64,000 bases of DNA from Mastigias papua (Eukaryota > Cnidaria > Scyphozoa > Rhizostomeae > Mastigiidae): positions 11,630,188 through 11,694,187 of the forward strand of contig OZ025286.1 of NCBI GenBank assembly GCA_964019165.1. Direction: 5' to 3'. Position numbers and translations under genes: made by a program. Below, piece after piece: positions 56,301 through 63,796 of this stretch (position 1 is its first letter; each line of letters opens with the position of its first letter). The notes beneath the pieces were generated by a model, which had not been told where the DNA came from, did not search any database, and saw nothing but the letters and a program-made list of their open reading frames with translations.

Positions 56301-57488
56301 TTTATTTTATGTGTTGATATTTCAGAAATTGATATTGCATATCATGATTATTATTCTGATTTGCCAATATTTCCACATAAACGTAAAATATTTAAAAAAG
56401 AAATTTCTGAATATCAAAAAGACATATTAATAAAAAATGATAAAAAGTTTTTATGTACCGAAAAAGTTGTATTGGATTATCATGCTAAAAAAGAATATGT
56501 TATACACTATTTAACATTACAGTGTTTTTTGAAATTAGGGGGCTTCGAAATGAAAAAAATTCATTATATTTTAAAATTTAAACAAGATAATTATATGCGT
56601 AAATACATTGAAAAAAATCATAAATACAGACAGGATGCTATGAGAGAAAAAAATAAGAATAATGATTCAATGTTTAAGCTCATGAATAATTCCTTGTTCG
56701 GTCGCTGTCTTTTGAACAAGGAAAAATATAACAGCAATATACGTATTGTTTCTGAAATTGATAAAGCAAAAAAGATCGTTTCTAAGGAATCATTTAAAGA
56801 CTATGATATTATTAGCAGCAGTGACGAAGATTCTGATAATATAGACACAGTTTTATTTAATATCGAGAAAAACCATGTGAAGCTTGATTCTGCAAATTAT
56901 ATTGGATCTACAATATTATGTTTAAGTAAGAAATTAATATATGATTATTGGTATAAATTGAAAAATAAATATAAAAATAATATTAGTATGTTATATATTG
57001 ATACAGATGGGTTTGTTTGTAATATAAAAAATACTGATGATATTTATAAAGATATGTATGAAATGGGTGATATGTTCGATATGAGTTCTTATGATGAATC
57101 ATTCGAATTTTATCGTAATGGTGAATACGACACTGGAAAAATAAAAGATGAGTGTCCAGCCAATGTAATAACTGAGGCTGTTTCATTAAAAGATAAATTA
57201 TATGCATATGTAAAAGAAGATAATGAAGTTGAGTTTAGAGGTATAAAGTTTAAAAATAAGAAAAATAACGATATAACATTTGAAAGATTTAAAAATGCAT
57301 TGTTTAATAATGAATCTATAACAAATGAATTTGAACGAGTTAAATCAAGTAAAGACTGTAAAATTTATTCGTACACAGATTCTAAAACTTTAATTTCATA
57401 TTCTGATAAGAGATATCATATAAATGAAACAATGTCTTATCCACATGGTCATTTTATGATAAATAAAAATTATGAAAATATGATATAA
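53325..57488 (+). CDS. family B DNA polymerase, protein-primed type
   Basis: This 1387-residue polymerase would replicate the element. The ATG at 53325 follows TATATTATA. An amino-terminal 350 residues are charged and low complexity, with Glu-Gln-Pro-Val repeats (about 84-112) and acidic patches. Next come a NIKNQDDKCFLWCHLL segment (about 365-380) and a C2H2-like FCEKCLKQF...HKC finger (502-523), both typical of Polinton polymerases. Exonuclease motifs: CDFES (Asp569, Glu571), KGYDSN (about 713-718) and YLMKD (about 849). Polymerase motifs: A YDINSMYA (Asp950), B KLMNNSLFG (1118-1126) and C YIDTDGF (Asp1226, Asp1228). A Cys/His-rich insertion with CEYC and CAHHNHINGSFLG lies between exo I and II. 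All catalytic residues look intact. Confidence 0.93.
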   Translation: MTNKKIEKIIKTYKSILIDNNNVNKDNIIFFARRTIENYNKKNYNKYEQKILDSLIDYYAKPTRKKENIVNSSILDYYQSLNNKQELVQQEPVQEQEPVQEQVREQVQEQEPDNFNGIKKNKSAMKRTLNLYDIPLKPMDDKKLHPMEDDQLNYSREIKRQFLLKKLREIGQFKCNSIMGSELRNVKNPDKRLNPYFQTKYHIIRNENDIQDYLDSSEKDIINRVGKFMKKTDQKISFNNSKKINKKKSVFQSEDEDDYAFNNQESMKKKKKKKLSVFQSEDEEDDEDTQDKIEESDLIKNLAETEGQGYYADEGDIGDIEVTIYSSSGCQSEQINIVPITNVFANGYIELPEKIKNTKSCVNIKNQDDKCFLWCHLLHLRYKLNENKKIEHPERLFGQKGYIYNNKILHVDYDGIKFPIAYNNVDVLRDVENRNKISINIFEYKQDKKNDIIPYYHSKNTFEDTLNLLLISDAEEQKYHYVYIRNLNRLLSSSSTSHDTKFCEKCLKQFSSQKAFDSERHKCNFKNNVDLPPNMCLKDGKLLKCPKDSYIKEYNIKHNQVLPWIMYCDFESILVPINDPKYNDKYEHKLSSYCFQLVCKERPKFNKFKIYRGKNEKDPVIDHFFNDIKDILIHIQLCKKKYYSLPVLDNIQQKKHDKATHCEYCEIEFDDKDHKKCAHHNHINGSFLGSACLTCNSKMKVNNCLHIVFHYLKGYDSNYILSRMSKHFEGQNINLIGRNTSNVFHMNINNYIKIIDSYEYITCKLESLSKNLDMKNIKYTRNLIEKYNLTHEFIQKDIFPYRYINSFEHYNNKKFPNISYFNTDEITYKKYKDFYYQNFKNLGSFSDYYLMKDTLILTDIMENYRDMFIKRYKTELFSHYTINSLTFELFKKYNPVKIKIIDDYSMYESFQKMLVGGLCGCGSTRYAKANNKYLKNYNPNEETSYIMHYDINSMYAHIMRKYKLPYDGFEYLSNIEIKNFNIWDYDENSEFGFILCVDISEIDIAYHDYYSDLPIFPHKRKIFKKEISEYQKDILIKNDKKFLCTEKVVLDYHAKKEYVIHYLTLQCFLKLGGFEMKKIHYILKFKQDNYMRKYIEKNHKYRQDAMREKNKNNDSMFKLMNNSLFGRCLLNKEKYNSNIRIVSEIDKAKKIVSKESFKDYDIISSSDEDSDNIDTVLFNIEKNHVKLDSANYIGSTILCLSKKLIYDYWYKLKNKYKNNISMLYIDTDGFVCNIKNTDDIYKDMYEMGDMFDMSSYDESFEFYRNGEYDTGKIKDECPANVITEAVSLKDKLYAYVKEDNEVEFRGIKFKNKKNNDITFERFKNALFNNESITNEFERVKSSKDCKIYSYTDSKTLISYSDKRYHINETMSYPHGHFMINKNYENMI

Positions 57489-57534
57489 AAAATAAATGCA
57501 GAATTTCCATTTATCTCGTTATTTAATGCATTCA

Positions 57535-57564
57535 TATGCAATTATATAAACATATAATTGCATA
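57535..57564. promoter_or_regulatory. perfect 13-bp hairpin in the largest internal gap of the element
   Basis: TATGCAATTATAT, loop AAAC, ATATAATTGCATA: a perfect 13-bp stem. It lies in the 104-bp gap between the polymerase stop and the next start, the widest gap between element genes. It may mark a transcript end or the change from replication to structural genes; this is inferred. Confidence 0.45.
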
Positions 57565-57592
57565 ATATGTAATTATTATAATATATATTATA

Positions 57593-58858
57593 ATGGATTT
57601 AAATACTTATGAAGATTTGATACAAAAACGTCTCTTGGCTCAAAAACAAATATTAAATTTAAAAAAAAAGAATATAGATTTTGAAAATCAAAAAGTTGAT
57701 CGTGATTTTAATAATGCTGAATTTTTTAAGCCTATTACAGACAGTAATGAAAAGATGATAGAAAAAATGGAAGAAAAAAATGATAAAATTAATGAAATAA
57801 TTTCAAATAGTTTGCCATATTATGAAGATAATGAACAGTTAACATTACCGTATAATGAAGAAAATGAAGAAAATGAAGAAATTGAAGGATTAATTTATGA
57901 TGTAGGTAAAAAAATTAATCATGATGAAAAAAAATTTTTGGATGATTTAGCGGGAGATAATAAAGTGCTAATATTTAAGAAAAAAAATGGAGATGAAATT
58001 TATAGTAATATTAAAATTATTGGTGTTGATAATATTTCTAAATCAACGGATGAGGATTTAAAAAATGAATTAAAAAATGAAGATTTAAATAGTCTTGCAA
58101 ATACTATAAGTGCTCATTATAAATATAATAAACATAATAAATTACTATTATTATATAGAAATGCTATTACGAAATATCTAAGAGCTATTAAATATGAATT
58201 ATCTAATAGAGATAATGTTTTTAGAGAGGAAATTAAAGGTGAAGGTATAAAGAAAAAAAAACGTAATTCATATAAAATTGTAAATTCAAAATATAATGAT
58301 AAATTGCTTATTAATATGCCAAAATTATTAAATGAGATGATTATTGAGGCTAAATTATCAAATAATAATGATGATATTTTATATTCTAACAGATGTGATA
58401 AATGCACGATCGATCTGTTGACTAAACGATATAACCCAAAAAGAAAATATAGTCAATTGGCAAAAAATATTTTTAATGACTTAAATGATTTATCTGGAAT
58501 GATAAAAAAACGAAATATGAAATCAAAATTGATAGGAAAAGGAAAAATCATCTTAAATGAAGAAGATAAAAATAAAAGAGTTAATTTGATTAGATCAAGC
58601 ATTATTGCCGGAAACGATAATAAACAAATGATACAAGAATTAAAACAATTAACAAATCAAGAAATTAATACTGAGGGAAAAACATCGCGTGACTTAATTA
58701 ATGATTTAAAAAATTTGACTCCGTTATTAAAAACAACAAATGCATCCACAGAACTTAAAAACAGAATATTTAATATTATAGATTATTTGCGTACTAATGA
58801 ATTTATTAGTAAAACACAATATCATGATTATATAAAAAAACATTTAAATCTAATATAA
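57593..58858 (+). CDS. putative virion structural protein, coiled-coil rich (421 aa)
   Basis: Family not recognised with confidence. The protein is charged (Lys, Asn, Glu, Asp) with predicted helices and coiled coil at the start (residues 1-80), an acidic patch ENEENEEIEG, a compact central region with RCDKC, and a helical C-terminal third (RVNLIRSSIIAGNDN followed by QELKQLTNQEINTEG). Its place directly before the penton gene and after the polymerase matches the long helical ORF found at this spot in related Polintons. A structural or assembly role is inferred from context only. Confidence 0.65.
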   Translation: MDLNTYEDLIQKRLLAQKQILNLKKKNIDFENQKVDRDFNNAEFFKPITDSNEKMIEKMEEKNDKINEIISNSLPYYEDNEQLTLPYNEENEENEEIEGLIYDVGKKINHDEKKFLDDLAGDNKVLIFKKKNGDEIYSNIKIIGVDNISKSTDEDLKNELKNEDLNSLANTISAHYKYNKHNKLLLLYRNAITKYLRAIKYELSNRDNVFREEIKGEGIKKKKRNSYKIVNSKYNDKLLINMPKLLNEMIIEAKLSNNNDDILYSNRCDKCTIDLLTKRYNPKRKYSQLAKNIFNDLNDLSGMIKKRNMKSKLIGKGKIILNEEDKNKRVNLIRSSIIAGNDNKQMIQELKQLTNQEINTEGKTSRDLINDLKNLTPLLKTTNASTELKNRIFNIIDYLRTNEFISKTQYHDYIKKHLNLI

Positions 58859-58863
58859 TATAT

Positions 58864-59616
58864 ATGGATAAACCAATATTTATTGACACAAAAAAAAAAG
58901 ATATTAATTATTTATGGGGCGAGAATAATAATTTTACTGTGTCTATGTCAGGCGATGGTTTAAAATTAGATCCAGAACAAGAGCATTATATAGGATTACA
59001 TAGCTTACGGATGTCATATACGTGGAATAATATTGACAAAGAAAAATTTAATAATAACACTTTAAGGTATTCAAAAGATGGTACAAATTGGAGTACTTTA
59101 ACGTTCCCAAATGGAAATTATACGTATAGTGATTTGTCTCAATATATACAAAATTACCTTGAAAGTCAATCTATTGAAAAAGACTCAATCGATATATATT
59201 ATGTTGGATCTTTAAAAAAATGTTTTATTGAGCTTAAAAATATTCAAGTTGATTTTCGAGATAATATTAGGTTCGGAGCGTTGATCGGTTTTAACAATCT
59301 AGTTTCAAATAGTTCTTATGGGAATTTAACTCCTAATATCACGAATTCAATAGATAACGTGGTCATACGATGTCCGATGTTAATATCGTCTAGTAATTTG
59401 AACGGCTACCAGCACGATTCTGTTTTATATATGTTTAACACAGCAGATCATAGAATTGGTTATAATATTCCTATTGATGAAAAAAACATGATTTATAATA
59501 AGATTAATACGAACTGTATAACTAAATTTAATGTTACGTTTAAAGATGGTTTAGATCGATTTATTGATTTGAGTGAGACAGATATACAAATGGTGTTATT
59601 TATTAGAAGTTTTTAA
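58864..59616 (+). CDS. penton (minor capsid, single jelly-roll) protein
   Basis: This 250-residue protein has the pattern of Polinton/adintovirus pentons: an amino-terminal segment YIGLHSLRMSYTWNNID, a NGNYTYSDLSQYIQNYL strand-helix, VDFRDNIRFGALIGFNN (the conserved L-L-G-F motif, here ALIGF), NVVIRCPMLISSSNLNG, and a carboxyl-terminal FKDGLDRFIDLSETDIQMVL. Pentons are expected to sit at the fivefold vertices. The start is 5 bp after the upstream stop and follows TAATATATAT. Confidence 0.75.
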   Translation: MDKPIFIDTKKKDINYLWGENNNFTVSMSGDGLKLDPEQEHYIGLHSLRMSYTWNNIDKEKFNNNTLRYSKDGTNWSTLTFPNGNYTYSDLSQYIQNYLESQSIEKDSIDIYYVGSLKKCFIELKNIQVDFRDNIRFGALIGFNNLVSNSSYGNLTPNITNSIDNVVIRCPMLISSSNLNGYQHDSVLYMFNTADHRIGYNIPIDEKNMIYNKINTNCITKFNVTFKDGLDRFIDLSETDIQMVLFIRSF

Positions 59617-59634
59617 TATAATATAATATATATA

Positions 59635-60048
59635 ATGAATCGATTAAATCCAGTTAGAATAAATCAAAGTAATTATTCACAAGATCAAGATGGTGATGGC
59701 CTATCGAATGTATTTAAATCAATGTTTAAAACCGCAACAAAAAAATTAGCTTCAGAAAGTAGCAAAAAAGTCATGAAATCAGCAGCTGAGACAGCAGCAA
59801 AAGCAGCTGTTGAACCAATAGCAAAAAAAACTGGCGAAATTGTTGCAAAAAAAATATACAAAAATATAGAAGAAAAACCAGATAAAAAAGAAAATGAAAA
59901 TGAACAAGTATCACAAATAAAATATGATAAAGCAGATGTAATTGAGAAGGAGCTTAAAAAAATATATAAGGATAAAAATAATGATAATAATGATGATAAG
60001 AAGAATGATAAAGAGTATATAAAAAATGAATTTAATCAATTATTATAA
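59635..60048 (+). CDS. small basic Ala/Lys-rich protein (core or minor capsid candidate)
   Basis: This 137-residue protein has an amphipathic helix of Ala, Lys and Glu (TATKKLASESSKKVMKSAAE, about residues 34-53, continuing to about 78) and a Lys/Glu/Asp/Asn-rich tail. No enzyme motif is present. It sits between penton and capsid genes, so a DNA-condensing or capsid-cementing role is plausible but unproven. Confidence 0.6.
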   Translation: MNRLNPVRINQSNYSQDQDGDGLSNVFKSMFKTATKKLASESSKKVMKSAAETAAKAAVEPIAKKTGEIVAKKIYKNIEEKPDKKENENEQVSQIKYDKADVIEKELKKIYKDKNNDNNDDKKNDKEYIKNEFNQLL

Positions 60049-60062
60049 TATATTATATAAGA

Positions 60063-61337
60063 ATGAGTTTAATTGATTTTAGACGAAAATGTGAAAAGAT
60101 CGACCATATTGTTAGTAATCCTAATTTACCTATAAGAGATAACGTTCGAAATCATACACACTCAATAACTGGAGATGATTTTATGTTAAATGATTGGTAT
60201 TTCGGTTATTATTATGGTGTATACGAAAAAGTAAAAAAAAATGATGGTTCTGATTATGCTGATGCTGATAAAATCGCTATATCAAGCGATTCAGCATCTT
60301 TAATACAAAAAATAGAAGTGAAATCAAACGGGAAGATATTATATGATTCAGATGATCTTAATTATTACATGACAAACAAAAACATATTAGAATATTCTAA
60401 GCCATATGCTAATTCTGTAGGTACAACATCATTTTTTTATCCAGATAAAGTTCGTGGTACTGACATAAATGAATTTACGTTAAATGCAACATCACATGCT
60501 GTAGAAAAAAGAAATGATTTGTATAATGAAAATTATAAAAAACGTATGGCAATAACAAAAAATGGTGATATTCATTTTATCTTTGAACTCCGTAACTGTG
60601 AGTTTTTTTCTAGTTTCTATAATCAGATTATGCCACCTTCAAATTTAGATATTACAATAACATTAGCGTCAAATGAAACAATATTACATAGAGATGGCGC
60701 TGATGCTGGAATTTTAAAATTGAAAAATTTATGGCTCTGCTATGACAAATTAAGTTTAAACCCAAGTGATAATGAAAAATTTATAAAAATGTTAAAAACA
60801 CCAACTGAAGTGACATATTTAAAAGAAATGATTTATATTAATCCTGGATTGAAGCATAAACAGTATTCTTACCCAATTGTAAATAATATATTAAAACCAA
60901 GGCATTTAATAATTTTCTTTTCATGGACAGAAAATGCAAATAACCAGACTAAAAATTCATTTGAGAATAATACATCGGATATGGGTATTGTAAGTGCAAA
61001 TATAAGACTCAATAATTATACATATTTGCCGAGTGATACATATGACTGTGTGAATAAGCCACAAGTTGTTTATCGTTCCTTGTTAGATTATATGAATAAA
61101 AAAACACCAACGCCAGTGTATATAGATTATGATTTATTTAAAACATGTTTTATGTATTTATATTTCGATATATATTCGAATATTACTGATGTATTAAAAG
61201 AAGGCAACAATAAAATTGAGTTTAATTATATGTTAGCCAATACCCCAGCAAAGGAATATAGTATTTATGCATTACTTTTATCAGAGAACACGTTTAAATT
61301 GAGCGTAATAAATAATAGAACAGAAATTATAAAATAA
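60063..61337 (+). CDS. major capsid protein candidate, double jelly-roll
   Basis: This 424-residue protein has the order of motifs seen in animal Polinton/adintovirus capsid proteins. An amino-terminal strand region is rich in Tyr and Phe (WYFGYYYGVYEKV). A middle segment, LKLKNLWLCYDKLSLNPSDN, is followed by KFIKMLKTPTEVTYLKEMIY. A carboxyl half has KPRHLIIFFSW, then YLYFDIYSNITDVL and KIEFNYMLANTPAKEYSIYAL. The strand-rich profile and size fit a double jelly-roll subunit, but no structural search was run. Position between the basic protein and the minor capsid candidate is as expected. Confidence 0.7.
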   Translation: MSLIDFRRKCEKIDHIVSNPNLPIRDNVRNHTHSITGDDFMLNDWYFGYYYGVYEKVKKNDGSDYADADKIAISSDSASLIQKIEVKSNGKILYDSDDLNYYMTNKNILEYSKPYANSVGTTSFFYPDKVRGTDINEFTLNATSHAVEKRNDLYNENYKKRMAITKNGDIHFIFELRNCEFFSSFYNQIMPPSNLDITITLASNETILHRDGADAGILKLKNLWLCYDKLSLNPSDNEKFIKMLKTPTEVTYLKEMIYINPGLKHKQYSYPIVNNILKPRHLIIFFSWTENANNQTKNSFENNTSDMGIVSANIRLNNYTYLPSDTYDCVNKPQVVYRSLLDYMNKKTPTPVYIDYDLFKTCFMYLYFDIYSNITDVLKEGNNKIEFNYMLANTPAKEYSIYALLLSENTFKLSVINNRTEIIK

Positions 61338-61367
61338 AATCAATTAATCTACAATATAATATAAGAG

Positions 61368-62243
61368 ATGTCATTAATTCCAATATTTGTAAAATTAACA
61401 CAAAATCAAAAAAATAAACTAATTCGTGGTTATAAAAAACGAGAGCCTGTAAATTTAAAATTACAATTTTCAAATGAAAATGAAGGAAATAGAATTTATG
61501 TTACAAAAACACAATATAATAAAATTACAAAAGGTCTAAAACCTGTTGTAATAACATTTAATGAAAGACATTATAAATCCATTGACAAAGATACTAAATC
61601 AGGCGGATCATTATTATCAAGCCTTTTACCAGCATTAGGTAAAATAGCAACTAAAACAATGCCGATTATTAAAAAAATTGCTGGACCAGCAATGAGTGGG
61701 ATAGCTAGCGCACTCTCATCTTTGGGAATTGAAAAAATCTTCGGATCTGGCGCAAATTTTCATAATTCAAAAGTTGGTGATATTGTAAAAGCATTAGCAA
61801 TTGTACAAAATGAAATAACAAAATTACCAAAAAAAGAAAAAGAAAAATTTGATAAAGTTATGATGATGTCTGGAAATGGTCAAATGGAGGGCGGGTTTTT
61901 ATCTGCCATTTTAGGTGCATTGGGGATCCCGATGATTTTAAAGCTTCTTGGCTCTGGATTACACAATGATCCCGTATCTGGATTTAAAACACACCCCAAA
62001 AAAATACCCATAGCTCAAAATCAAAATCAAAATCAACCAATTATAAAAAATTCAGAAGGCACTTCATTAGAATATAAATGGCTGCCTTATGAACCACAAT
62101 TTGATGATCATGAAATTATAGGAGTTAAGGGTTATGGTATAAAAAAAAGGTCAAAAAAAAAAACACACGGACAAGGGATCCTATTTGGGAACAGCAAAAA
62201 CAACCCCTTTCGAAACGTGCCATTATTAAACCTAATATTTTAA
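61368..62243 (+). CDS. membrane-active minor capsid candidate (pVI/pX-like)
   Basis: This 291-residue protein opens with an ubiquitin-like strand region (IPIFVKLTQNQKNKLIRGYK ... RIYVTKTQYNKI), then a Gly/Ala/Leu-rich hydrophobic stretch (GGSLLSSLLPALGKI and GPAMSGIASALSSLG, about residues 80-125), and a second one (GGFLSAILGALGIPMILKLL, about 173-192). Adintovirus and adenovirus minor proteins with such segments act on host membranes during entry. The carboxyl end is basic (KKRSKKK) and runs into A-runs at 62141-62148 and 62153-62163, where another frame, open from 62129 into the protease, overlaps. The final ~30 residues may therefore not be the natural end. Confidence 0.65.
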   Translation: MSLIPIFVKLTQNQKNKLIRGYKKREPVNLKLQFSNENEGNRIYVTKTQYNKITKGLKPVVITFNERHYKSIDKDTKSGGSLLSSLLPALGKIATKTMPIIKKIAGPAMSGIASALSSLGIEKIFGSGANFHNSKVGDIVKALAIVQNEITKLPKKEKEKFDKVMMMSGNGQMEGGFLSAILGALGIPMILKLLGSGLHNDPVSGFKTHPKKIPIAQNQNQNQPIIKNSEGTSLEYKWLPYEPQFDDHEIIGVKGYGIKKRSKKKTHGQGILFGNSKNNPFRNVPLLNLIF

Positions 62244-62278
62244 AATTTAAAAATACAAGTACAAGTAACACATATTTA

Positions 62279-62686
62279 ATGAGATGGATTGATCATATGA
62301 AAATAAAGAATTTTAATGGCATTTATGCAAAAGATCAATTAACAACCGATATGATTAAACGTAATCAATTTTATATCATAAATTTAGACGATTCAATAGG
62401 TAATGGCACGCATTGGACGGCGTTTTATGTTGATGATGATAAAATCGAGTATTTTGATTCATATGGATTAAAACCAATTGAAATTATCAGTCAAAATTAC
62501 GATTATATATATAACAGCGGACAATTTCAGTCATATAAATCTAAGGCTTGTGGCTATTATTGTCTATTATTCATATATTTTCGTTCTCATGGTTATAATT
62601 TTTATGAAATTATAAAACAGTTTAGTCTTACAGATCTTGATTACAATCAAAATGTTATTAAAAATTTCTTTAATAATTATAATTAA
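62279..62686 (+). CDS. adenain-like cysteine protease (virion maturation protease)
   Basis: The catalytic order is that of adenovirus and Polinton proteases: His45 in GTHWTAFY, Asp60 in EYFDSYG, Gln84, and Cys91 in KACGYYCLLF. The start region (KIKNFNGIYAKDQL) also matches. It would cleave capsid precursors. At 135 residues from this ATG it is on the short side. Its frame is open upstream without another ATG back to 62129, overlapping the previous gene by about 115 bp. It is also the only element gene without a TATATA signal right before its ATG. So the true amino terminus may lie upstream, reached by frameshifting or hidden by an indel. Confidence 0.88.
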   Translation: MRWIDHMKIKNFNGIYAKDQLTTDMIKRNQFYIINLDDSIGNGTHWTAFYVDDDKIEYFDSYGLKPIEIISQNYDYIYNSGQFQSYKSKACGYYCLLFIYFRSHGYNFYEIIKQFSLTDLDYNQNVIKNFFNNYN

Positions 62687-62696
62687 TATTATATAC

Positions 62697-63677
62697 ATGG
62701 GTATTCACGACGGGTCTCATATTCTGAATTCAAATGATCAATATATAAAAAAACGTGAAAATATTGATATGCATAATAGAAAAATAGATAATTTAAAAAC
62801 GATTTGTATGACAAATTCAACAAATAATTTAAAATATGCTATTAACATGGAATGCTTAATAAATTATACAATAAACAGCTTGTCAGAAACGTTGTTTTGG
62901 GAATATTATCAACAAGCAACCGCATTTTATAAAATAGACACAGCGAATTCGCATGAAGTAACTTTTGATTCAGTAAGAAGCGTTTCAAAATTGTTTGATC
63001 AAAGTATGTCTCAAGATGATGCAGAACAAAGCACATATAATTTACAACCGACAATTTGTACGAAAGCAAATAGAATAAATAATCGTTACTATCTTGAATT
63101 TAATGGGTCACAAAGGATGATTTCAGATATTAACTTAAACGTACAAACAGGACAGGAAGATATTGTAAATGTATTTATTGTATATAAATTAAATTCGTTT
63201 TCTACATCCTATTGGACAGCTAACGGGATCTTTGGGCAAGATTCCATGGGGTTTCATCGCTTTCTCAGTTTTAGTCATTATGGCGATCTTATAATATCAT
63301 CCACTGTGAATGATATGACCGTAATAGGCAAGAATGTAACGAATGGACGAACACCTATAAGCGATTATAAAAATAAAGCAAACGCAGGTGAAACTGGTAA
63401 ATGGATATGTCTCAGTTGTCACTGGAATATTCCAAGTGAAATTAGCTATGTTTATTGCAATGGTAAAATGATTGGTGAATTTAGCTCGGTTTCACGACAA
63501 GGATCGACACAAACGACTTTCGCAGATATCAATCCATTAGGCAAGGCTGGTTTAAATGGTCAAATCAGCGCTTTTATGTTATACAAGAATAAACGTATGA
63601 CAACCAGAGATATTTTACTTCATCATAAAGTGCTATGTAAATGGTACGGTGTCGATAATGATGAAATTATATTCTAA
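62697..63677 (+). CDS. fibre-like protein with LamG/concanavalin-like domain
   Basis: The ATG at 62697 follows ATTATATAC and lies 10 bp after the protease stop; an upstream extension is only an alternative open frame. The 326-residue protein begins with a stalk-like segment (MGIHDGSHIL ... IDMHNRKIDNLK), a motif seen in trimeric viral fibres. From about residue 90 there is a LamG-like jelly roll: YYLEFNGSQRMISD, FIVYKLNSFS, GKWICLSCHWN, YVYCNGKMIGEF and GLNGQISAFMLYKNKRMT. This type of lectin-like domain often binds cell-surface ligands. A receptor-binding or fibre role is inferred. Confidence 0.75.
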   Translation: MGIHDGSHILNSNDQYIKKRENIDMHNRKIDNLKTICMTNSTNNLKYAINMECLINYTINSLSETLFWEYYQQATAFYKIDTANSHEVTFDSVRSVSKLFDQSMSQDDAEQSTYNLQPTICTKANRINNRYYLEFNGSQRMISDINLNVQTGQEDIVNVFIVYKLNSFSTSYWTANGIFGQDSMGFHRFLSFSHYGDLIISSTVNDMTVIGKNVTNGRTPISDYKNKANAGETGKWICLSCHWNIPSEISYVYCNGKMIGEFSSVSRQGSTQTTFADINPLGKAGLNGQISAFMLYKNKRMTTRDILLHHKVLCKWYGVDNDEIIF

Positions 63678-63692
63678 TATAATATATAAAAA

Positions 63693-63785
63693 ATGAATCA
63701 TCATACATTAATATATTTTATTCGTCGTTTAATTTTTACAATACCATTGCCATTATTTTGGTTATTATTATTTCAATTATTATAA
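63693..63785 (+). CDS. 30-residue single-pass membrane micropeptide
   Basis: An ATG after ATATAATATATAAAAA starts a 30-codon frame: MNHHTLIYFIRRLIFTIPLP and then an FWLLLFQLL end. It is one hydrophobic helix with an Arg-Arg cap. Gaps of 15 and 11 bp to its neighbours and the same promoter-like signal support a real gene. Small membrane proteins are common in Polintons; no function is assigned. Confidence 0.55.
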   Translation: MNHHTLIYFIRRLIFTIPLPLFWLLLFQLL

Positions 63786-63796
63786 TATATATTATA

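Noticed and set aside
54388..58407. Minus-strand frames opposite the polymerase and coiled-coil genes
   Set aside because: They are shadows of strongly supported plus-strand genes and show no domains.
62637..62696. Upstream extension of the LamG protein
   Set aside because: It starts at a non-ATG codon inside the protease gene. The ATG at 62697 follows the protease stop and carries the usual signal.
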